NCBI GenBank assembly: GCA_900757505.1
Contig: CAAEOE010000048.1
Coordinates: 33,612 to 97,611 of the forward strand
DNA from: an uncultured Collinsella sp.
GTDB taxonomy: Bacteria; Actinomycetota; Coriobacteriia; Coriobacteriales; Coriobacteriaceae
Direction: 5' to 3'
DNA: 64,000 nt
In this document: piece by piece, positions 35,555 through 43,289 of the stretch
How positions within the stretch are numbered: position 1 is the first letter of the stretch
Layout: each line of letters begins with the position of its first letter
Position numbers and translations under genes: made by a program
Notes under the pieces: model-generated
Seen by the model: only the letters and a program-made list of their open reading frames with translations
The model's database searches: none
What the model was told of the DNA's origin: nothing

Positions 35555-38038
35555 CTATTCGCTAGCGCCTTCGCTGTCTTCGCGGTCACTGGCAAGCTTT
35601 GCCGCGCCAGCGACCGTTGTCGCCACGGCGGCAGCGGCGAGCCCGGCGGCGATACCAGAGCCGTCGCCCGTGTCGGCGAGTTTTCCGCCCGAGTCCTTGC
35701 TCTTGTTGCCGCCGCCGTTCTTGTCGGCGCCGTCTGCGTTGGAACCCGTGCCGCTGCCGGTGCCGCCTGCACTGCCCGAGGCCGCTACGGTAAAGCTTAC
35801 GGCTCCATCGCTGGCGAGCATGTAGTTCTGTGCCGCGTCGCCCAAAAGGTCTTTCGCGCGCACCCAGTACGTCCCTGCGGCAAATGTTTCGCCCTCGGCC
35901 ATTGCCGTGCCCGGAGCGCCGTTCGCGTCGTGCACAAACTCGAGCTGGGCCGTGCAGGCATCGGTTTCGAGCTTGCCCTCGAGTGATGCCGCAATCTTGG
36001 CGCGCACGTCTTCGCCGGCCTTAAGGCCTTCGAGTCCCTCAAAATGGGGCGTCAGCGCGCGTCGATCGATATCGATGGGCACAGAGCCCTGCAGCCCCGT
36101 AACGGTCTCGTTGCCCAGGGCGTCGACATCCACGTATTCGATGGCAAACGCGCTGCCAGAAGCGGCCACGTTGAGTACGTTGCTGCTGTCGACAAGGCGG
36201 AAATGGCCCTCGCCAACGGTCTTGCCATCTTGGAGCGAGGCATCGCTCAGCGAGTCTCCATACGTCATGTGCATGCGGTCCGGGAGGCAGCATGAAACTG
36301 TTGGCTTGTGCTTCGCGTCGTAATTGCGTTGGTAGATGCTCCGGGCCAGTGCCGAATCGACAAAGTCGGACGCGATAATGCCAACGTGCTTGAGGCAATC
36401 TGACTTTGTTTTATCGCTGCCGCTGGGATTGATGTACTGGCTCTTGTACAGATGCTCGTTGACCACTCGCGCCGCGGTAAAAGGATTGCTTCCTTGTTTG
36501 TAATTCGTGCAACTGGTGTAGTTGATAGACCAGCAGCGTTCCAGGACTTGCACCTTGGCGCCATCATTGTCCTCGACGTCCACCTTGTTGCGCGTGAGAT
36601 TGGTCGTCTCTCGCAGCGCCATATCGACCCAGCTAATCTTGTCGGTTCCGGTGCATTCAAAATGGTCCTGGGCGTATACCTTGGTGCAATAGGGCTCTTT
36701 GTCGCCCGCATTGCCCGTAGTCTCAAAGCCTCGCGCGTCTTGGACGAGGCACATCGACTGCCCGGAATGCGCCTTGATTTTGTCGTCCCATTGGGTGAGA
36801 TCGAGGCCCCACGTGTGGCTGCTTACGCTGTTGCCGGCGAGTACAAATCGACGCAGCAGGACGATCTTTCCGCGCACCTCGTTCAGTGTGGGGATTCGGC
36901 TCGACGTGTAGAACAGATCGGGATTATCGTGCATAACCTTGGCGAAAGCCGTCGTAACGCTTTCGTCGGTAGCCTCGTCGTTGCCTCGTGACGCAAGCAT
37001 GATGAGCGCTTCTGACGGGTTTTCGTTCAAAAATGTTTTGAAGTAACCGATGACATCGGAGAGATGCATAAAGCCCCCGTCTTTTTTGAGCAGGTAGCAT
37101 CTTCCATGGTCGATACCGGGGTCGCCGTTCTCGTCGTTCCTTCCGAGTCGGATATCAAAATAGCGAATGCCTTCGAGCAACTGCGTCGGGATGTAATCCT
37201 GCTGGCACTTTGCTTGTGAGGATTGGGGCTCGGTGTCGTTGTCCACGCTGCAGGTGCCCGAATCATGCGTGCCCGGGATACTCAGCTCGTCGAGGTACTT
37301 GTTGTCGTCGACGTATTTCATCCAGCATGGTCCGTCGACGTAGCTGCTATACGTGGTCCAGTCGATACTTCTAACTGTGGTATTGATCTTGCCCATGTCG
37401 TAACCGACAAGTTCTAGCTCCCACGGAATGCTCTTACTCTTATGGCAGATCTTATTGTTGTCCTGGTCTTTGCCGTCCGATTCTATTGCCAGGTACTTAA
37501 TGTCTTTTTTCTCGGTTTCTTTCTCGACCGTGCGGTCTCGAATGATATAGGTTCCGTTTGATTGACGTTCGAACGCAAAAGCGCGGCTGGGCTTGTTGTC
37601 ATACTCGCCGCCCCATACGTGGATGACCTTTCCATCTTTGTCCGAGTCGTCGTCGACCGACCAAATGCTGTAGCCCGTCTTTTTATGCTCTTCGAAATTG
37701 AGCAAGGTGCGGATAGCATACCAGTTTGTATCGTCATTCTTGGTCGTTACGTTCTCAAGGATGAGCTTGCTGGACGTGCCGTCGTTAAACAGGTGGCAGA
37801 CGTTGCCGCGAACGTTGCCGTCTTGGTTGACGCTCGCGGTGCGAAAATAGCCCGCGGGGCGAAGGCGAATGACGAAATTGTCGAGGCTGTCCGACGGTGC
37901 GGGTGTGTTGTCTGCAAATGCCGTTCGCAGGGGAATGCCCGGCGCTGCGGTTTCAGGCAGGCTTGCAAGTGGTGACAACGCCGCAAGCCCTAGGCCCAGC
38001 GTAAACGCTCGGCGGCTGATGGCATGGTGTTCGGTCAT
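35555..38038 (-). CDS. Tat-exported, cell-wall-sorted PI-PLC-like protein
   Basis: An 827-residue surface protein. A twin-arginine signal (SRRAFTLGLGLAAL, R9-R10) starts it. Residues 55-215 resemble a beta-trefoil/ricin-like binding region. The phosphatidylinositol phospholipase C X-domain follows: LSIPGTHDSGT (H258), YFDIRLGR (R297) and DHGRCY (H311), the catalytic pair and the arginine of bacterial PI-PLC. After ~650 comes an Ig-like domain. At the end are a Gly/Lys/Ser-rich spacer, LADTG (787-791), a hydrophobic stretch and a charged tail. LAxTG is the motif used by class E sortases of high-GC Gram-positives. The start has GGAGGAG. It probably cleaves PI or GPI-type lipids, or inositol glycans, outside the cell. 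Confidence 0.85.
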   Translation of the reverse strand: MTEHHAISRRAFTLGLGLAALSPLASLPETAAPGIPLRTAFADNTPAPSDSLDNFVIRLRPAGYFRTASVNQDGNVRGNVCHLFNDGTSSKLILENVTTKNDDTNWYAIRTLLNFEEHKKTGYSIWSVDDDSDKDGKVIHVWGGEYDNKPSRAFAFERQSNGTYIIRDRTVEKETEKKDIKYLAIESDGKDQDNNKICHKSKSIPWELELVGYDMGKINTTVRSIDWTTYSSYVDGPCWMKYVDDNKYLDELSIPGTHDSGTCSVDNDTEPQSSQAKCQQDYIPTQLLEGIRYFDIRLGRNDENGDPGIDHGRCYLLKKDGGFMHLSDVIGYFKTFLNENPSEALIMLASRGNDEATDESVTTAFAKVMHDNPDLFYTSSRIPTLNEVRGKIVLLRRFVLAGNSVSSHTWGLDLTQWDDKIKAHSGQSMCLVQDARGFETTGNAGDKEPYCTKVYAQDHFECTGTDKISWVDMALRETTNLTRNKVDVEDNDGAKVQVLERCWSINYTSCTNYKQGSNPFTAARVVNEHLYKSQYINPSGSDKTKSDCLKHVGIIASDFVDSALARSIYQRNYDAKHKPTVSCCLPDRMHMTYGDSLSDASLQDGKTVGEGHFRLVDSSNVLNVAASGSAFAIEYVDVDALGNETVTGLQGSVPIDIDRRALTPHFEGLEGLKAGEDVRAKIAASLEGKLETDACTAQLEFVHDANGAPGTAMAEGETFAAGTYWVRAKDLLGDAAQNYMLASDGAVSFTVAASGSAGGTGSGTGSNADGADKNGGGNKSKDSGGKLADTGDGSGIAAGLAAAAVATTVAGAAKLASDREDSEGASE

Positions 38039-38343
38039 ATCTCCTCCGTTCGCAGGGTGCGGTTATGCACTTGTTTTGGTCACTATACTGCCCAGATGTT
38101 TAAAGACGCCGGTTTAAATTGCCTGCGCGGCGCTATAAATCGGCGGGCGGACGTGTTGGGGCACTTGTCTATTTGTGCTGTTATCACGTCTGGGATGGTT
38201 TTGGAGCCCGGCATCCTGCGTTCGTCGGCTACCGGCATAAGAATGGGGAGGGTCGGCTTACCGGCCCTCCCTGGGTACGAAGCGCTGGGATACCGTCGCT
38301 TGTTTGCACTGCGTCCGTGTTTCCCGTTGTGCTCGCCAGTCGC
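38039..38343. other. Intergenic region upstream of the PI-PLC-like gene
   Basis: There is no gene in these 305 bp. A minus-strand -10 TATAGT (38082-38087) probably serves the PI-PLC-like gene. Near its right end is the hairpin that ends the lipoprotein transcript. Confidence 0.45.
38246..38271 (-). terminator. Hairpin terminator of the lipoprotein gene
   Basis: GGGAGGGTCGG (38246-38256) pairs with CCGGCCCTCCC (38261-38271) with one G-T. On the minus strand CATTCTTAT follows, a weak U-tract. Confidence 0.55.
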
Positions 38344-38937
38344 TTAGCGCTTGATCTCGATATCCTCGAGCTTGACGTCCATGGCCTCGGTCTTGGCCTT
38401 GGCGATGTCGTCGGCAAACTCCAGAGACTTCATCATGGTCTCGACGGCGTCCTTGTGCTCCTCGACATTGTCGATACGTACGTACACACTGCCGCCGTCA
38501 ACGTCAGTGAAGTACTCGGTCGTCACGCCGCCTGAGTGCGTAAAGTAGGCGCTGCGCCAGGTCTTGCCGTTGTACTTAACGGGATCGCTCTCGGTCCATC
38601 CGGAGTTGGCCTTCCACTTTGCCTCGTAGTCAAACAGTTCATCGGCGTTCTTGTCAGGATCGAAGACGGGGATGAAGCGGTCGCTGGCATGCCCGCTCTC
38701 GGTGAACTTAAACTGGGCCCTGTCGGCGGTATCGCCTGCGACGTCCGTGATTTCGACGCCCTCGGGGACTTCGACCTTAAACCAAATGAAGTCGGTCCTC
38801 ATATCCACGGCTGGCTTTTCCGCGCCGCCGTCACCGCCACTGCCGGTAGCGTCGCCGTTTCCGCCACAACCCACCAGGGCAACCGCGGCAAAGAGACTGA
38901 TGCAGAGGGTGAGAATCGCAAAGGCCTTCTTTTTCAT
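38344..38937 (-). CDS. Secreted lipoprotein of unknown function
   Basis: A 197-residue protein with a classical lipoprotein signal: MKKKAFAILTLCISLFAAVALVGC, in which LVGC is the lipobox and the Cys is lipidated. A Gly/Asp-rich linker follows, then a 150-residue domain with YFTHSGGVTTEYFTDVDGGSVYVRIDNVEE. I do not recognise the family, but small lipoproteins of this kind are numerous in Coriobacteriia. A good GGAGGA ribosome site precedes it. No transporter is adjacent, so a binding-protein role cannot be argued from context. Confidence 0.8.
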   Translation of the reverse strand: MKKKAFAILTLCISLFAAVALVGCGGNGDATGSGGDGGAEKPAVDMRTDFIWFKVEVPEGVEITDVAGDTADRAQFKFTESGHASDRFIPVFDPDKNADELFDYEAKWKANSGWTESDPVKYNGKTWRSAYFTHSGGVTTEYFTDVDGGSVYVRIDNVEEHKDAVETMMKSLEFADDIAKAKTEAMDVKLEDIEIKR

Positions 38938-39009
38938 GGTCGTGTCCTCCTCGATCTGTAACCGCCCATGGATTACCTGCCTTTACTGTACGCGCGGACG
39001 GTTCGCTAG

Positions 39010-39236
39010 GGTGGGCCATGTGTCCCATTCTGGGGGCTGGAATTGCGCCGACAAGTGGCAATATGTGCGGTCGCAAAAGAGGGGAGGGCCGATGCTGTCG
39101 GCCCTCCCCGGGGTGAGGTGCCCGTTGATTTAATGGGGCGCGCGTGCGTGGGCGTTGCCCCAACAGGTTCCTTGTTTATAGATATGCCTCAGTTTTTGAC
39201 GTCCGGAAGTCTCGAAAGGTGGGCCATGTGTCCCAT
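39010..39236. repeat. Pair of 19-bp direct repeats, 208 bp apart
   Basis: GGTGGGCCATGTGTCCCAT occurs at 39010-39028 and again, identical, at 39218-39236. The segment between them carries the hairpin at 39081-39109 and no gene. The arrangement could be a duplicated intergenic repeat or the remnant of an insertion. Confidence 0.75.
39074..39109 (-). terminator. Strong hairpin with minus-strand U-tract
   Basis: A perfect 12-bp stem, GGGGAGGGCCGA (39081-39092) with 39098-39109. On the minus strand TCTTTTG follows. It resembles the hairpin at 38246-38271, yet no minus-strand gene lies immediately upstream, so it may end an unrecognised transcript. Confidence 0.55.
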
Positions 39237-39397
39237 GTTTGCGGTGCCGAGGCCTATCGTTCGTCATAGAAATCCGCGATGGCCAGGTGCGCTGACGCTC
39301 ATGTACTTATGGGCTAGACTTAGCACCATTATGTGATTGATGCGGTCGGTCGGCGGTTGCCACCCGACCGATGTATATGACTTGAAGGTGCGTGCGT

Positions 39398-40030
39398 ATG
39401 AGCCAAGAGATGATGGATAAAACATGTCGAGAGTTTGCCGAGGCGCTTGCCGCACGCGAGCCGGTTCCCGGCGGCGGTAGCGCGAGCGCCTTTGTAGGTG
39501 CACTGGGCGCCTCGCTTTGCGGGATGGTTGCTCGCTATGGGGCGACAAACCCTGCGCTTGCCGATCGCGCAGACGATCTGACGCGCGCGTTTGCCCAGGC
39601 GGATGAGTTGGCGCAGGAACTTGTGGGTCTGGTCGCCGAGGACGTTCGTGCGTACGGCCAGGTGTCCGCGGCGTACGGTATTCCGCGTGACGATCCGACT
39701 CGAGCGACCGCGATTCAGGATGCGCTGCATGTGGCCGCTCTGCCGCCGTATCGCATTATGGATGCCTGCGGGCGTGCGCTGGCGCTGCTCGAGGACATGG
39801 CCGACAAGGGTTCGCGTCAACTGCTGTCCGATGTGGCGTGCGGCGCCGTGTTCTGCCGTGCCGCTATGCAGGGCGCGAGCTTGACGCTCTTTGCCAACAC
39901 CACGTCTATGAAGGACCGGGCGCGCGCCGAGGAGCTCGAGACCGCGTGCGATGAGCTGCTGGACACGTGGTTGCCGCGCGCCGATGCGCTGGCGCGCCGC
40001 GCCGCCGACGCTGCAAGGAAGAGAGGATAG
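39398..40030 (+). CDS. fchA: Methenyl-THF cyclohydrolase / cyclodeaminase family protein
   Basis: A 210-residue all-helical protein of the FTCD_C (formiminotransferase-cyclodeaminase C-terminal) family. The signature PVPGGGSASAFVGALGASL is at residues 23-41. Members encoded beside FolD in anaerobes are methenyl-THF cyclohydrolases (FchA), interconverting methenyl- and 10-formyl-THF. Here folD begins 2 nt after the stop, forming an operon. Because that FolD appears to lack cyclohydrolase residues, FchA is expected to supply the step. The alternative, formimino-THF cyclodeaminase, is less likely without histidine-degradation genes nearby. The start follows GAAGGTG. Confidence 0.88.
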   Translation: MSQEMMDKTCREFAEALAAREPVPGGGSASAFVGALGASLCGMVARYGATNPALADRADDLTRAFAQADELAQELVGLVAEDVRAYGQVSAAYGIPRDDPTRATAIQDALHVAALPPYRIMDACGRALALLEDMADKGSRQLLSDVACGAVFCRAAMQGASLTLFANTTSMKDRARAEELETACDELLDTWLPRADALARRAADAARKRG

Positions 40031-40032
40031 CC

Positions 40033-40887
40033 ATGGCTGAACTGCTGAAGGGCGCTCCCGTCGCCCGCGCGTTGACTGAGGAACTTGCTGCTCGCTGCGT
40101 GGCTTTGCGCGAGCGCGGCGTTGTTCCGACGTTGGCTATCGTGCGTGTGGGTGAACGCGAGGACGACCTATCCTACGAGCGCGGTGCGCTCAGGCGCTGC
40201 GAGAAGGTTGGCATTGAAGCTCGCCGCGTTTTGCTTCCCGCCGATGTTTCGCGGGACGAGCTGTTGGCGGCCATCGAGGACATCAATACTGATTCGTCTG
40301 TTCATGGCTGCCTGATGTTCCGCCCGCTGCCCGCCGGCCTTGACGAGGACGCGGTTGCCGCGGCACTCGATCCTGCCAAGGACGTTGACTCCATGACGCC
40401 GGCTTCGCTGCTCACCACGCTTTCGGGGCGCGGCGAGGGTTTTGCCCCCTGCACAGCCGAAGCCGTGCTTGCTTTGCTGGATCATTACGGCGTTGAGCTG
40501 GATGGGGCCAAGGTCGCGGTGGTCGGGCGCTCGCTGGTGATCGGGCGTCCTGTTGCCGCCATGCTTACGGCGCGCAATTCGACCGTGACAACGTGCCATA
40601 CGCATACGCGCGACCTTGCTGCCGAGTGCCGTGCTGCCGACATTGTGGTTGCCGCCGTTGGACGCGCGCGTACGATTGGCGTGGATGCGGTTCGCGAGGG
40701 CCAGACGATCATCGATGTTGGCATTAATTGGGACGAGGCCGCTGGCAAGCTGGTGGGTGACGTCGATTCTGATGCTGCGGAGCCGGTCGTTAACGCCATC
40801 ACGCCCGTGCCGGGCGGCGTGGGCGCTGTGACGACGGCGATCCTCGCCAAACACGTGATCGAGGCGGCCGAGCGCGCATCGAAATAG
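40033..40887 (+). CDS. folD: FolD-type methylene-THF dehydrogenase lacking the cyclohydrolase lysine
   Basis: A 284-residue FolD homologue. The NADP-binding fold with VVGRSLVIGRPVAAML and the C-terminal TPVPGGVGAVTTA are standard. The catalytic YxxxK reads Y48-E-R-G-A52, so the lysine needed for cyclohydrolase activity is alanine. The active-site Gln in LVQLPLP is Phe96 (LMFRPLP). KDVDSMTP keeps the folate-binding aspartate. The enzyme should therefore act as a 5,10-methylene-THF dehydrogenase only, with FchA immediately upstream doing cyclohydrolysis. The ribosome site AGAGGA overlaps the end of fchA. Confidence 0.92.
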   Translation: MAELLKGAPVARALTEELAARCVALRERGVVPTLAIVRVGEREDDLSYERGALRRCEKVGIEARRVLLPADVSRDELLAAIEDINTDSSVHGCLMFRPLPAGLDEDAVAAALDPAKDVDSMTPASLLTTLSGRGEGFAPCTAEAVLALLDHYGVELDGAKVAVVGRSLVIGRPVAAMLTARNSTVTTCHTHTRDLAAECRAADIVVAAVGRARTIGVDAVREGQTIIDVGINWDEAAGKLVGDVDSDAAEPVVNAITPVPGGVGAVTTAILAKHVIEAAERASK

Positions 40888-40920
40888 GCGTTTTGGGCTG
40901 TTTGAGGGGTTAGTTCTATA

Positions 40921-41158
40921 CCCCGTGGACAAAAAATGCCAAATATGAGTACTGTTGCCAAGATAGTCACATATATTTTAGGTCAAATAGGCTCTCTAAC
41001 GATATTTATTATCGATAGAGAGCCTATTTTATTGGACCTATGAGGAATTACATCATCTAATTTTTGAACAAATGTAGATTTTTGACATCCATGCGTAGCA
41101 AAATTGCTGTTACTAAATTGGTGACAGTACTCATATTTGGCATTTTTTGACCACGGGG
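40921..41158. repeat. MITE-like element C: 35-bp terminal inverted repeats, AT-rich core
   Basis: The 238-bp segment is bounded by 35-bp inverted repeats, 40921-40955 and 41124-41158, with one mismatch (A versus T at position 9). The ends read CCCCGTGG outward. Inside is a second perfect palindrome, AAATAGGCTCTCTA (40985-40998) and its inverse (41016-41029). The core is far richer in A+T than its surroundings. No transposase is present. I see no clear target duplication. It looks like a miniature inverted-repeat element or a large structured transcript end after folD. Confidence 0.85.
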
Positions 41159-41241
41159 GTTGCCAGCGCCGTGGTTTCGCCCTTTCTGCGCCGAAGCGAT
41201 ACACTGTTATCGTTTGATTTCTTCGCTCAAGGAGGATGCGC

Positions 41242-42765
41242 ATGCCGTGCACAACGATTTTGGTTGGTAAGAACGCGAGCTACGACGGGTCGACGTTGGT
41301 TGCCCGCAACGAGGACTCGTCCAACGGGGTGTTTGAGCCCAAGCGTATGCGCGTGGTGCATCCCGACGAGCAGCCGCGCGTCTACACGAGCGTCTTGAGT
41401 CACCTGACCGTTGAACTGCCCGATAACCCCATGCGCTACACGAGCGTCCCCGATGTTGTCCCGGGCCACGGCATCTGGGCGGAGGCCGGTTTCAACGAGC
41501 TCAATGTGGGCATGTCCGCAACCGAGACGCTCACCACCAACGAGCGCGTTCGCGGCGCCGACCCGCTCGTCGACTACGTGCCCGCCAAGGGCAACGAGGG
41601 CGAGGACGGCTATGTTCCGGCGCAGCCCGGTGGCCTGGGCGAGGAGGACATGGTGACCCTGGTGCTGCCGTATGCCAAGTCCGCCCGCGACGGCGTGCGT
41701 ATCCTGGGCAACCTGCTCGAGCGCTACGGCACCTACGAGAACAACGGCATCGCCTTTAGTGATGTGGACGAGATCTGGTGGCTCGAGACCATCGGCGGTC
41801 ACCACTGGATCGCCAAGCGCGTGCCTGACGACGCCTATGTGACCATGCCCAACCAGCTGGGTATCGACAGCTTTGACCTGGATGACGCCGAGGGCGCCCA
41901 GGCTGATCACATGTGCTCCGCCGACCTGCGCGCCTGGATGGCCGAGTGGCATCTGGACCTGACGCTGGGTGTCGAGGGCGACGGCCCGGCGACGGTATTC
42001 AACCCGCGCGAGGCCTTTGGCTCGCACAGCGACAGCGACCACGTCTACAACACGCCGCGCGCCTGGTACATGCAGCGCTGCCTCAACCCCAGCGATGTGT
42101 GGGACGGCCCCGACGCCGACTACACGCCCGAGAGCGACGATATCCCCTGGAGCCGCGTGCCCGAGCGCAAGGTGACCATCGAGGACATCAAGTACGTGCT
42201 CTCCAGCCACTACCAGGGCACGGAGTACGACTGCTACGGCAGCAAGGGCACGCCCGCCACGCGCGGTGCCTATCGCCCCATCGGCATCAACCGCAACAGC
42301 CAGCTCGCCGTGCTGCAGCTGCGCCCCTATGCACAGCCGGCCTACCGCGCCGTGCAGTGGATGGCCTTTGGCTCCAACTCGTTTAACGCGCTGGTTCCGC
42401 TGTACGCCAACGTCGAGACCATGCCCGAGTACTATGCCGACACGCAGGCTCGCGTGACGTCCGAAAACTTCTACTGGGCCAACCGCCTGATCGGCGCGCT
42501 GGCTGACGTCCGCTTCCATGAGTGCGGTCGCGCTGTGGAGGATTATCAGGAGAAGGTCGGTGGCATGGGCCACAAGCGGATCCATGACGTCGACGCTGCC
42601 GTAGCCGTTCTGCCTGAGGCCGAAGTGCCTGCCGAACTTGCACGCGCCAACGAGGCCTTTGCCGAGCGTGTTCGCGTGGAAACCGATGCCCTACTGGGCA
42701 AGGTGCTCTACACCACGAGCTGCGCCATGAAGAACTCTTTCGCGATGAACGACAACGTGAGGTAG
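41242..42765 (+). CDS. C69-family dipeptidase (PepD-like)
   Basis: A 507-residue N-terminal nucleophile hydrolase of peptidase family C69. The protein begins MPCTTILVGKNASYDGSTLVARNEDSS, with the nucleophile Cys3 exposed after removal of the first residues. GSNSFNALVPLYANVE near the end is typical. It has no signal peptide, so it probably acts on dipeptides in the cytoplasm. The ATG at 41242 has AAGGAGG 6 nt before it and gives the short MPC start required for Cys exposure; an in-frame ATG at 41236 would be too close. The promoter probably contains TACACT near 41200, just beyond the inverted-repeat element. Confidence 0.92.
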   Translation: MPCTTILVGKNASYDGSTLVARNEDSSNGVFEPKRMRVVHPDEQPRVYTSVLSHLTVELPDNPMRYTSVPDVVPGHGIWAEAGFNELNVGMSATETLTTNERVRGADPLVDYVPAKGNEGEDGYVPAQPGGLGEEDMVTLVLPYAKSARDGVRILGNLLERYGTYENNGIAFSDVDEIWWLETIGGHHWIAKRVPDDAYVTMPNQLGIDSFDLDDAEGAQADHMCSADLRAWMAEWHLDLTLGVEGDGPATVFNPREAFGSHSDSDHVYNTPRAWYMQRCLNPSDVWDGPDADYTPESDDIPWSRVPERKVTIEDIKYVLSSHYQGTEYDCYGSKGTPATRGAYRPIGINRNSQLAVLQLRPYAQPAYRAVQWMAFGSNSFNALVPLYANVETMPEYYADTQARVTSENFYWANRLIGALADVRFHECGRAVEDYQEKVGGMGHKRIHDVDAAVAVLPEAEVPAELARANEAFAERVRVETDALLGKVLYTTSCAMKNSFAMNDNVR

Positions 42766-42864
42766 GGATTTCCCGTCGATCGAATAGCGCTAAAACGCTT
42801 TGTCGCTTTCACTCGATCTTGGGTACAAGAACGCCAATGCAGTTGTTTATGATTGGAGACAACC

Positions 42865-43281
42865 ATGGTTATGAAACTCGATCAGCTTGTTAACGGCGCC
42901 ATCAACGTTGGCTTTGGCGCTGCCGCCGTTGCCGTCGAAGGCGGCAAAAAGGTCCTCGACGACCTTAATACCAAGGGCGAACAGGTCCGCAAGGACACCG
43001 CCACCCCCGATATCGCCCGCAGCGTGTCCGACATGTTTGAGCAGGCCGGTGGCACCATCTCCGATCTGACCGAGCGCTTGGGCATGCAGGGCGAGACCGC
43101 GGCCCAGCGCGTGCTCGACGAGCTCATCCTTGCCCGCGTCCGCGTTATGACCGCCCCCGAGCGCACGGCCTTCCTGGCCCATGTGCGCGACATCGTCGAT
43201 TCAGTCGAGGACAACGTGACCTCGGTGCCCGTCGAGTCCGTTGAGCCCGACGATGCGAAGGATACCGAAGAGGCCGAGTAG
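42865..43281 (+). CDS. Small acidic helical protein upstream of the UbiB-like kinase
   Basis: A 138-residue protein with long amphipathic helices: INVGFGAAAVAVEGGKKVLDDLNTKGEQVRKD, then SVSDMFEQAGGTISDLTERLGMQGETAAQRVLDELILARVR. It ends in an acidic tail (EPDDAKDTEEAE). The pattern resembles phasin or PHA-granule-regulator-like proteins, but this is only a resemblance. Eight bases separate it from the UbiB/AarF gene, so they are co-transcribed and probably act together. ATG 42865 follows TTGGAGAC. Confidence 0.7.
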   Translation: MVMKLDQLVNGAINVGFGAAAVAVEGGKKVLDDLNTKGEQVRKDTATPDIARSVSDMFEQAGGTISDLTERLGMQGETAAQRVLDELILARVRVMTAPERTAFLAHVRDIVDSVEDNVTSVPVESVEPDDAKDTEEAE

Positions 43282-43289
43282 CAGCGCAG

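Larger units (their letters stand above)
38938..39397. other. Divergent intergenic region with direct repeats and a hairpin
   Basis: No protein gene is supported in these 460 bp. It contains two identical 19-bp direct repeats and a strong hairpin between them, listed separately. The promoter of fchA should lie within the last 100 bp; a TAGACT box near 39310 is possible. Confidence 0.45.

Noticed and set aside
40983..41252. An 89-codon minus-strand frame inside the AT-rich inverted-repeat element
   Set aside because: Most of the frame is made of the inverted repeats and the nested palindrome, and it lacks a ribosome site. It is more easily explained as element sequence than as a gene.
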